Below are positions 1 through 5,531 of a stretch of DNA of 5,531 nt, in pieces. Below the pieces are notes generated by a model. It ran no database searches and was not told the origin of the DNA. It saw only the letters and a list, made by a program, of their open reading frames with translations. The position numbers were made by a program, and so were the translations under genes. The DNA lies in the NCBI GenBank assembly GCA_034439915.1, contig JAWXBI010000121.1, positions 1-5,531 of the forward strand, read 5' to 3'. Numbering within the stretch: position 1 is the first letter of the stretch; the number at the start of each line of letters is the position of its first letter. This DNA is from JADJLQ01 sp034439915 (GTDB lineage Bacteria > Bacteroidota > Bacteroidia > Chitinophagales > Saprospiraceae).

Positions 1-7
1 ATCCGAT

Positions 8-34
8 TTCGTTGTGTTCTTGGTGTCTTAGTGG
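8..34 (+). repeat. Imperfect TT(N)GTG short repeat in intergenic DNA
   Basis: Three imperfect units, TTCGTTGTG, TTCTTGGTG and TCTTAGTGG, lie head to tail; their GTG triplets are at 14-16, 23-25 and 31-33, a spacing of nine then eight bases. The wording resembles a CTTNGTG-type sequence I recall between genes in several bacterial phyla, but this is from memory. It lies downstream of the GTPase gene. The rest of 1-82 holds no gene, and I found no convincing terminator hairpin there; GACACAA occurs twice (42-48 and 61-67). Confidence 0.35.
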
Positions 35-82
35 GAAATTGGACACAATAGACTTAACCTGACACAAGCTGACATCCCCGCA

Positions 83-1822
83 TCACACCAACTGATACAT
101 TTTTAAATCAGCATTCAGTTTGGATAAATCAACTTTAATTTTTTCATGTGCACCACCCAACTCCTGCAATTCTTTTTCTTCATACTGAAGTAAACCATCA
201 AAATCACCAAATGAACTTTCCAGTTTTTTTCTGATATTAATAATGTATTCATTCAACCGGGATCGTACCCCGGTTTCCAATTCGCCCCTCCCTTTTAATA
301 TCTCTTTGCGAAAGGCATCCATAAATTTTCTTTTTTGAAAAAAAGCCAGTGCACCTGCAAATAGAAAACCTAATCCTGAAAGTATGCCCCCGGTTACATC
401 AAATATGGTGCCTTTGGCGATAGCGGCCAGGACAATCCCGACAACCCCCATCCCCGTACCACCTGCAATCTGTGGTGATAACGATTCCTGACCTGGAAAC
501 AAGTCGGCCTGGCTGTAGGTATCCGTACGATTTAAAAAGTTAGTGAACGTATCCTGTAAGTCTCTGAACACATTGGCTCTGCGTTCGGCGATTTCAGCAA
601 ATAATTCATGATTGTCTTTTAATATAGTACGGCTGTTTCTGATTTTCAGGTCGATGATTTTCCCCATCTGCTGGATATTATCAGCGATGTCTGTTATACC
701 GGAAGACAGTTTGTTCTGTAATTCTATCTGCAGGTTTTTTTCCAGATCATTCAATAAAGTCGAAAGCCAATCTTTAACCGAAGTGTTTTTACTGAATACC
801 GACAAAATGGAACGTCGGACCATATTAAACATACCCAGGCCGGATTCCAGTTCTTTTTCTGTTTTCAACGTTGCCCGGTCGTAAGCGGCTAATAAGTTTT
901 CAATTAATATCTCCACCTGAAGAATGGACTTTTTCTCCTGTTCATCGAGTGTTTTTCGGATATCATCCCTGAAATTGAGGTCGTATAAAAACTGTTCTTT
1001 CCGTTCTAATATACCTTTATAGATCCTTTCATTGATGTTTTCAGCAGTAGCCACGTTGTTGTATAATTTAATGAATGCCGCCTTTCCTTTCAGAATATGA
1101 TCATCGATGTAAGTCCTGAGGGATGCGAAACCACTGATTTCCTCCTGTCCTTCCAGCTCTTGTTTAGCGGAGACTGAGAAAATCCGCACATCCGGCATGC
1201 CTTTTTTTATAGCAAATTCGGTGAGGCCACGTTCATTAATGGCCAGGTCGGCAGCTGGCAGCAAATCTTTTTGTTGTAAAATAAAAATGACTTTTTTCCG
1301 CCATTCATCTTTAATAAAGTCGAAAAAGTCCCAGGCGGATTGACGATAAGGGTTTTTAGCTTCAAAAACGAAAAGGATCAGGTCAGAAGACGGGATAAAC
1401 CGTTCAGTGATCTCCTGGTGATTGGCTACTATCGTATTGGTACCCGGGGTATCGACGATGGCTATTTCTTTAAGGATCTCAGCGGGAATAAATAATCTTT
1501 TGAAATAAGGATTAATATATACTTCGGTTTCTTCCGGTCCATAAAGTATTTGTTGAATCGTGTCCGTCATGGGCATGGGAGCGACCTTACAGATCTCCCG
1601 ATCCGCTTTTAACAAGGCGTTGATAAAACTGCTTTTTCCTGCTTTCACCTCGCCGACTACCACAAACATAAACGGATCCCTTATCCTGCCGCGTAAGGCC
1701 GATACGGTTTCCATCAATTCTTTGTTCTTTATATTTTGGGTAAGTTCATGTAAGTTTTTTACGGCTTCATCGATAAGACTCTGATAGACATCAAGCTTGG
1801 GATCAAAATGAAATACGTTCAC
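83..1822 (-). CDS. Dynamin-like GTPase with C-terminal membrane hairpin
   Basis: This 579-residue protein is a bacterial dynamin-family GTPase. Such proteins bind and remodel membranes using GTP; the specific role here is unknown. The GTPase domain spans roughly residues 50-245. Its P-loop is GEVKAGKSS (57-65), switch I threonines lie at 86/88, and the G3 motif is DTPG (124-127). The G4 position reads QQKD (183-186) instead of the usual N/T-K-x-D, and SAK (218-220) fits G5. A long helical region (about 250-430) follows, then two adjacent hydrophobic segments (about 455-472 and 475-496) ending in a basic QKRK cluster, like the membrane-inserting paddle of bacterial dynamins. The C-terminus (about 500-575) is charged and helical, probably coiled-coil. 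The start is GTG; an in-frame TGA lies three codons upstream, so no longer start is possible. It lies 79 bases downstream of the WbqC gene on the same strand and probably shares its transcript. It is a single copy, whereas many bacterial dynamins occur as tandem pairs. Confidence 0.9.
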   Translation of the reverse strand: MNVFHFDPKLDVYQSLIDEAVKNLHELTQNIKNKELMETVSALRGRIRDPFMFVVVGEVKAGKSSFINALLKADREICKVAPMPMTDTIQQILYGPEETEVYINPYFKRLFIPAEILKEIAIVDTPGTNTIVANHQEITERFIPSSDLILFVFEAKNPYRQSAWDFFDFIKDEWRKKVIFILQQKDLLPAADLAINERGLTEFAIKKGMPDVRIFSVSAKQELEGQEEISGFASLRTYIDDHILKGKAAFIKLYNNVATAENINERIYKGILERKEQFLYDLNFRDDIRKTLDEQEKKSILQVEILIENLLAAYDRATLKTEKELESGLGMFNMVRRSILSVFSKNTSVKDWLSTLLNDLEKNLQIELQNKLSSGITDIADNIQQMGKIIDLKIRNSRTILKDNHELFAEIAERRANVFRDLQDTFTNFLNRTDTYSQADLFPGQESLSPQIAGGTGMGVVGIVLAAIAKGTIFDVTGGILSGLGFLFAGALAFFQKRKFMDAFRKEILKGRGELETGVRSRLNEYIINIRKKLESSFGDFDGLLQYEEKELQELGGAHEKIKVDLSKLNADLKMYQLV

Positions 1823-1901
1823 GCTGGGTCAAATTTTGTGATAAAGATCCAATAAACCTTTGATTTTATTTTAAAATTGTACCGGGCTCTTCTATCAGAG
1901 G

Positions 1902-2495
1902 TTACACAATATATTTTTGTTGTGGACCGATACAAAACAAAAGATCCAATATACTGAGGTTGGGAAGGAAACCAAGCCTGTCCTCGAAGACTTGAGGGTA
2001 GGGCTTTAAATCAGGTCGAGGATGATGATGGTGGTGGTGGTGGTGGTGGTTTATAGATTCTCCATGTTGCAGGCTGCAACCCCATGACGGATTCCATTGA
2101 AACGACCGGCTTAAAAATTGCAATATATTCCAGTTGAGATCGATGAGGAAAACTGGCCGGGACAATAAAATTCCACGGACCTCATCGATATAATGACTGT
2201 AATAAGGCGATTTGTTATAGTTGGTTTCGATGAAACGAAGGTGTTTATCGGACCAGTTTTCATCATAGGCTATCCTGACCTGGTATATAGGTAGTTGTTG
2301 GTGTTTGCCTTTGATGAGTGGGACAGAGAGCAGGTGAACTCCCTGGCTGCCGGCGAGATAACATCGGTTGCGCAGGCTGTTTTTCTGATACGTTTCATCG
2401 TATTCGATGAGCACATAATCCATGGGCATCATCTGCCGCAGGGTCAGAATGGAAGGGAAGTATTCTGTGATAAACCGACCAGTGATAAAAGACAT
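1902..2495 (-). CDS. WbqC-family protein with internal nine-histidine tract
   Basis: This is a WbqC-like protein, a family common in Bacteroidota and named from O-antigen gene clusters; its biochemical activity is not firmly established. From the ATG at 2495 it is 197 residues. Family-like blocks, in order, are FITEYFPS (8-15), YQKNSLRNRCYLAG (36-49), a serine-valine-proline strand (57-59), NYNKSPYY (92-99), LIDLN (117-121), PYPQVF (165-170) and a conserved C-terminal block GFLPNLSILDLLF (175-187). Nine consecutive histidines (150-158) sit in the linker before PYPQVF. The reading frame stays open upstream to an ATG at 2573, which would add 26 residues with a hydrophobic stretch. I prefer 2495 because the family motif begins just after it and because a good promoter (2504-2533) lies inside the extra segment, so its transcript could not carry the upstream start. 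It is divergent from the kinase operon and precedes the GTPase gene. No membrane segment is seen from the preferred start, so it is probably cytoplasmic. Confidence 0.85.
   Translation of the reverse strand: MSFITGRFITEYFPSILTLRQMMPMDYVLIEYDETYQKNSLRNRCYLAGSQGVHLLSVPLIKGKHQQLPIYQVRIAYDENWSDKHLRFIETNYNKSPYYSHYIDEVRGILLSRPVFLIDLNWNILQFLSRSFQWNPSWGCSLQHGESINHHHHHHHHHPRPDLKPYPQVFEDRLGFLPNLSILDLLFCIGPQQKYIV
2022..2048 (-). repeat. Triplet repeat encoding His9 (CAC x6, CAT x3)
   Basis: Read on the minus strand, six CAC codons are followed by three CAT codons, all in frame with the WbqC gene, giving nine histidines flanked by Asn and Pro. The two blocks are perfect homogeneous triplet arrays, the pattern expected from replication slippage. 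Any change in copy number would alter the tract by whole residues and keep the frame open. Confidence 0.9.
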
Positions 2496-2503
2496 GCAAA
2501 CGG

Positions 2504-2533
2504 CAAATATAGACACCTGCAGACACAACACAA
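2504..2533 (-). promoter_or_regulatory. Bacteroidota-type promoter for the WbqC gene
   Basis: On the minus strand, TTG (2533-2531) is followed by exactly 19 bases and then TATATTTG (2511-2504), an exact match to the Bacteroidota -33/-7 consensus TTG-N19-21-TAnnTTTG. Only eight bases (2503-2496) separate the -7 box from the ATG at 2495, so transcription would begin at or within a few bases of the start codon. This would give a leaderless or nearly leaderless mRNA and supports the shorter WbqC protein. It probably also drives the downstream GTPase gene, since I found no comparable promoter in 1823-1901. Confidence 0.6.
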
Positions 2534-2601
2534 GGTGAATCCGCTGCCAGGAGAAGAATTTCCGGGATGTCATCCGTCATCTAATAATGAACAAGTATCC
2601 T

Positions 2602-2609
2602 TAACTTAG
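2602..2609 (+). promoter_or_regulatory. Possible -7 box for the kinase operon
   Basis: TAACTTAG differs by one base from the Bacteroidota -7 consensus TAnnTTTG and lies seven bases before the kinase ATG, a placement similar to that of the divergent WbqC promoter. However, no TTG lies 19-21 bases upstream, so this is only a weak candidate. The main kinase promoter may instead overlap the divergent region 2534-2600 without a recognisable consensus. Confidence 0.25.
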
Positions 2610-2616
2610 CGGATCC

Positions 2617-3885
2617 ATGAGAGCCAGTGTCATTGCAAGGTTAATTATTTTAGGTTCAATCGCCATTTTATCTACGTTATTCATTCAATTTTATATTATC
2701 CGGCAACAACAAAATGTTGAAGAGCGGGCATTTCGTGATAAAGCGATTACTGCTTTATCCAAAGTGGCAAAACGGTTAGCGAAAAATAATGATTTGCAGA
2801 GTTATACCAACCTGATCAAACATCCCCAATCGAATTATTTCCTGGTCAATATCAATGATCACATCAATGTCAATACCCTGGACTATTATTTAAAAACAGA
2901 ATTTCAAAATGTCGGCCTAAAAGAAAATTATGAGTTTGGCATTTACGATTGTGAGCGGGACAGTATGGTTTACCACAATGCGGTTAGTTATGAAGCCAAT
3001 CAGAGAAACATCCGCCCGGGAAACAAGCTGCCCACCTACAAAGACTACCTTTATTACTTCGGGGTGCGGTTTCCAGAACGTCAGGCCAACCCCTTTTATG
3101 CCTATACCTGGGCCAGTCTGGGTCTGCTCATGCTCACCTTGTTGTTTTTTGCATACAGCCTCTGGATTATACTGAAGCAACGAACCCTGGCCGAAATGCA
3201 AAAAGACTTTATCGATAATCTGACGCATGAATTTAAGACGCCCCTGGCTGCGGTGAGCATCTCTTCGGATGTCTTGCTGCAAAGTGAATTGATCCAGGAA
3301 CATCCACGGCTGAAACAATATGCCCAAATCATTAAAAATCAAAACCAATTGTTGAATACCCAGGTGGAGCGGGTATTACAGGTAGCCCGGATGGAAAAAA
3401 CAAACTTTCACATCATCCGGGAGCTGGTCGATATTCACGAAATTATCATTGATTTGGTCTCCAGTATGGAACCCCGGGTCAAAGCCAAAGCAGGGGATAT
3501 TCAAACGAACCTCCAAGCTATGGCTCCGGTGATCTATGCAGACCGGATTCACTTTATCCATATTATTCAAAATATATTGGACAATGCCATAAAATATTCC
3601 ATCGATCCGGGGATGAAAATTCAGCTGGATACGTATGACGAAGCCGGGCAGATGATTATAAAATGTATGGATCAGGGCCCCGGGATACCCAAAGAGTATA
3701 TCAAAAAAATATTTTCCAGGTTTTACCGGGTACCTACCGGGAATGTACACAATGTAAAAGGTTTCGGCCTGGGATTACATTATGTGTACCAGATCTGCAA
3801 GGCTCATGGATGGAAGATCCGGATAGAAAGTACCGTCGGTGTCGGGACAAGTTTGTATATTGAGATACCCAAACAGCAATCATGA
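2617..3885 (+). CDS. Sensor histidine kinase, RprX-like, without HAMP domain
   Basis: This 422-residue inner-membrane sensor kinase would autophosphorylate and pass phosphate to the response regulator encoded next. Transmembrane helix 1 is at about 8-28 and helix 2 at about 163-186, enclosing a periplasmic sensor region of about 130 residues. The sensor includes GIYDCERDSMVYHN (108-121), which resembles a pattern I recall from Bacteroidota kinases, but no named ligand domain is recognisable. Helix 2 runs almost directly into the HisKA domain with no room for HAMP. The H-box is NLTHEFKTPL with phosphoacceptor His204. The ATPase domain shows the N-box (N319 and N323, in NILDNAIKYS), G1 DQGPGIP (352-358), F-box IFSRFYR (365-371) and G2 GFGLGLHYV (382-390), so it looks catalytically intact. 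An in-frame TAA at 2602 excludes a longer start. The stop overlaps the regulator's start as ATGA. The ligand is unknown. Confidence 0.93.
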   Translation: MRASVIARLIILGSIAILSTLFIQFYIIRQQQNVEERAFRDKAITALSKVAKRLAKNNDLQSYTNLIKHPQSNYFLVNINDHINVNTLDYYLKTEFQNVGLKENYEFGIYDCERDSMVYHNAVSYEANQRNIRPGNKLPTYKDYLYYFGVRFPERQANPFYAYTWASLGLLMLTLLFFAYSLWIILKQRTLAEMQKDFIDNLTHEFKTPLAAVSISSDVLLQSELIQEHPRLKQYAQIIKNQNQLLNTQVERVLQVARMEKTNFHIIRELVDIHEIIIDLVSSMEPRVKAKAGDIQTNLQAMAPVIYADRIHFIHIIQNILDNAIKYSIDPGMKIQLDTYDEAGQMIIKCMDQGPGIPKEYIKKIFSRFYRVPTGNVHNVKGFGLGLHYVYQICKAHGWKIRIESTVGVGTSLYIEIPKQQS

Positions 3886-4571
3886 TCAAATCAAAAATAT
3901 TACTTGCAGAGGATGATGAGACCCTGGCTTTTGTGACCGCGGACAACCTGAATGCAAAAGGGTATCAGGTTATATTGGCCAGCAATGGCCAGGAAGCCGT
4001 AAACGCTTTTGAAACTGAAAAACCAGACCTCTGTATACTTGATGTGATGATGCCCCAAAAAGACGGTTTTGAAGCGGCAAGAGAAATCCGCGCCAAAAGT
4101 AAAGAAGTTCCCATTTTATTTTTAACCGCCAAATCCATGAAGGAAGACCGGATTGAAGGGCTCTCCTTAGGCGCTGACGACTATATCACCAAACCATTTA
4201 GCATTGAAGAATTGGTCCTGCGCATTGAGATTTTTCTTCGCCGCAGATTTGTCGACCCCAATCGTACCAGCGGCATTATTTCCATCGGTCAATATACTTT
4301 TGATCCGGAAAACTATACCATTGAAGGCCCGGATGGTAAAAACGGGATGACCCAGCGGGAGGCGGAATTACTTTCTTATTTTTTTAAACATAAAAATCAA
4401 TTGAGCAAACGATCCGAGATCCTGATTGCCGTGTGGGGAAAAGATGATTATTTCCTCGGACGCAGCATGGATGTATTTGTGTCCAGATTGAGAAAGTTCT
4501 TTGAAAAAGACCCCAGAATCAAAATTGAAAACGTACATGGAGTCGGCTATCGGTTTACAGCCCCTGAATGA
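3882..4571 (+). CDS. OmpR/PhoB-family response regulator, RprY-like
   Basis: This 229-residue DNA-binding response regulator is the evident partner of the kinase immediately upstream. The receiver domain (about 4-118) has all key residues: the acidic pair D11/D12, phosphoacceptor D54 in LDVMMPQKDG, T82 in FLTAKSM, switch residue Y101 and K104 in YITKPF. The C-terminal winged-helix domain (about 132-227) has the recognition-helix region GRSMDVFVSRLRKFF and the wing ending NVHGVGYRF, typical of OmpR/PhoB proteins. The stretches TAKSMKEDRIEGLSLGADDY and ITKPFSIEELVLRIE, and the DDYFLGRSMDV segment, closely match the RprY-type regulators of Bacteroidota as I recall them; this is not a database result. 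Length is normal for the family and nothing is missing. It overlaps the kinase gene by four bases (ATGA) and overlaps the glycosyltransferase gene in the same way, so all three are probably made from one mRNA. Target genes cannot be deduced from the window. Confidence 0.95.
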   Translation: MIKSKILLAEDDETLAFVTADNLNAKGYQVILASNGQEAVNAFETEKPDLCILDVMMPQKDGFEAAREIRAKSKEVPILFLTAKSMKEDRIEGLSLGADDYITKPFSIEELVLRIEIFLRRRFVDPNRTSGIISIGQYTFDPENYTIEGPDGKNGMTQREAELLSYFFKHKNQLSKRSEILIAVWGKDDYFLGRSMDVFVSRLRKFFEKDPRIKIENVHGVGYRFTAPE

Positions 4572-5531
4572 ACCCGATAGCACTTTACCTTTCCAAACAA
4601 AAATTAAAAACCCCTTTTTTCGAATCTCCACCGGATCAGGATCTGGAATTTATAGTCGTCATTCCCTGTTACCATGAACCCGACCTCGAGCGGTGTCTGA
4701 CTTCGCTCGAAACAGCAGCCCGGAAGGCCGTCGCCAAAATTGAAATCATTATCATCATCAATGCACCGGATGACAGTACCCTGGAAGTCAAAACCCAAAA
4801 CCGGATTATGTTTTCCTGGTTAACCCGGAGGACCCATCATGTACCTGTTTATTTTGTTTTGTTAAACGACATTCCAGCACGCCAAGCCGGTGTGGGGTAT
4901 ACCCGAAAAATGGGTATGGATGAAGCCATCAGGCGGTTTGGTCGTATTAACCGCGCCCAGGGGATTATATGCAGCATGGATGCCGATTCATGGGTCGATC
5001 CGAATTATTTTATTGCTATCCGGCAGTCCCAACAAGGTATAGGATGGGAATGTATGGTTATTCACTATGAGCACGATTGGTCTGATATCCCTGATCCCAT
5101 CCATATCCGGGCTATAATATCTTATGAGCTGCATCTACGGTATTATGAAGTAGCGCTGCGTTTTTCGGGATTTCCTCATGCCTTTCAGACGCTGGGTTCC
5201 TCTATGGCTGTTCGTGCGATGGCCTATGTCCAGGTCGGAGGAATGCCCGCCCGGCAAGCAGGTGAAGATTTTTATTTTATTCATAAATTTTCCAGGAGAA
5301 ATACCGTTGTCCGGTTGGGGAATACCACGGTGTATCCCTCTGCCAGGATTTCCGACAGAGTGCCTTTTGGAACCGGTAAAGCCTTGTCGGACCTGATGGC
5401 AAACTCCGGTCCTGAGTTCAATACGTATGCCTGGCAAAATTTTATCGGGTTGAAGAGTTTCCTGGACAAAATGGATGATTTATTTCTAGCTTCAGGACTG
5501 GATTACCTGACCTTAAGCCCCGGAATCACTG
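4568..5531 (+). CDS. Family 2 glycosyltransferase, 3' end cut by window
   Basis: The frame is open for 321 codons from the ATG at 4568 to the window end, so the protein is incomplete at its C-terminus. It looks like a GT-A fold, family 2 glycosyltransferase, which transfers a sugar from a nucleotide donor. The Rossmann-like start is FIVVIPCYHEPDLERCLTSL (28-47), followed by a strand of isoleucines (60-64) ending in IN. The metal-binding DxD is D138-A-D140 within CSMDADSWVDPNYF, and a later acidic motif, AGEDFYFIHKF (E233/D234), fits the catalytic-base region. GSSMAVR (210-216) and VGG (223-225) match the acceptor-site pattern of the family. No transmembrane segment appears in the visible part. 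A TGA directly before the ATG excludes a longer start, and the ATG overlaps the regulator's stop as ATGA. Donor and acceptor cannot be told; a role in surface polysaccharide or glycoprotein synthesis is inference from the family and context. Confidence 0.85.
   Translation, partial: MNPIALYLSKQKLKTPFFESPPDQDLEFIVVIPCYHEPDLERCLTSLETAARKAVAKIEIIIIINAPDDSTLEVKTQNRIMFSWLTRRTHHVPVYFVLLNDIPARQAGVGYTRKMGMDEAIRRFGRINRAQGIICSMDADSWVDPNYFIAIRQSQQGIGWECMVIHYEHDWSDIPDPIHIRAIISYELHLRYYEVALRFSGFPHAFQTLGSSMAVRAMAYVQVGGMPARQAGEDFYFIHKFSRRNTVVRLGNTTVYPSARISDRVPFGTGKALSDLMANSGPEFNTYAWQNFIGLKSFLDKMDDLFLASGLDYLTLSPGIT

Noticed and set aside
330..345. T6/A7 inverted repeat resembling a hairpin or a slippery site
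   Set aside because: It lies inside the GTPase coding sequence just after the hydrophobic hairpin and encodes the basic FFQKRK region; the frame continues intact for over 80 residues, so neither termination nor frameshifting is supported.
1865..1898. Weak CTCT/AGAG stem followed by AT-rich DNA after the WbqC stop, considered as a terminator
   Set aside because: The stem is only about four base pairs and there is no proper T-run on the minus strand; not reportable as a terminator.
2295..2609. Plus-strand frame of 104 codons overlapping the WbqC gene and the divergent region
   Set aside because: It lies antisense to clearly family-like WbqC sequence and has no recognisable motif; it is a shadow frame.
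2917..3750. Minus-strand frames of 143, 76 and 124 codons opposite the kinase gene
   Set aside because: The kinase on the plus strand has every expected motif; the opposite frames show no coherent protein features.
4606..4620. A5-C4-T6 homopolymer runs near the start of the glycosyltransferase gene, considered as a phase-variation tract
   Set aside because: The runs are at most six bases, shorter than typical phase-variable tracts, and the frame is intact.
5135..5469. Minus- and plus-strand short frames within the last 400 bases
   Set aside because: They overlap the glycosyltransferase frame, which is open from 4568 to the window end and carries family motifs.

Overview
The window looks like chromosomal DNA from a member of the Bacteroidota. 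Three things point there: a WbqC-family protein, a histidine kinase/response regulator pair closely resembling the RprX/RprY-type systems of that phylum, and a near-consensus Bacteroidota promoter (TTG, 19 bases, TATATTTG). None of the genes has a convincing Shine-Dalgarno sequence, which also fits. Base composition looks even throughout. I see no RNA gene, insertion sequence, CRISPR array or phage gene.

The layout is two divergent gene groups. Leftward from about 2495 runs a WbqC-family gene (1902-2495) followed, after 79 bases, by a gene for a large dynamin-like GTPase (83-1822). The first 82 bases lie downstream of that GTPase and carry only a short imperfect repeat of TT(N)GTG. Rightward from 2617 runs a tight three-gene operon: sensor histidine kinase (2617-3885), OmpR/PhoB-family response regulator (3882-4571) and a family 2 glycosyltransferase (4568 to beyond the window end). 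Both junctions in this operon are 4-base ATGA overlaps, so the three genes are almost certainly co-transcribed and translationally coupled.

The rightward operon probably senses an envelope signal through the kinase's periplasmic domain and controls genes through the regulator. The co-transcribed glycosyltransferase suggests a link to surface polysaccharide or another glycoconjugate. WbqC proteins are also found in polysaccharide gene clusters, and the GTPase has a membrane-inserting hairpin, so a common envelope theme is possible but is inference.

The most unusual details are a nine-histidine tract encoded by a triplet repeat inside the WbqC protein, a promoter placed so close to the likely WbqC start that its mRNA may be leaderless, and a non-canonical nucleotide-specificity motif in the GTPase. 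I do not see a convincing previously undescribed multi-gene system.
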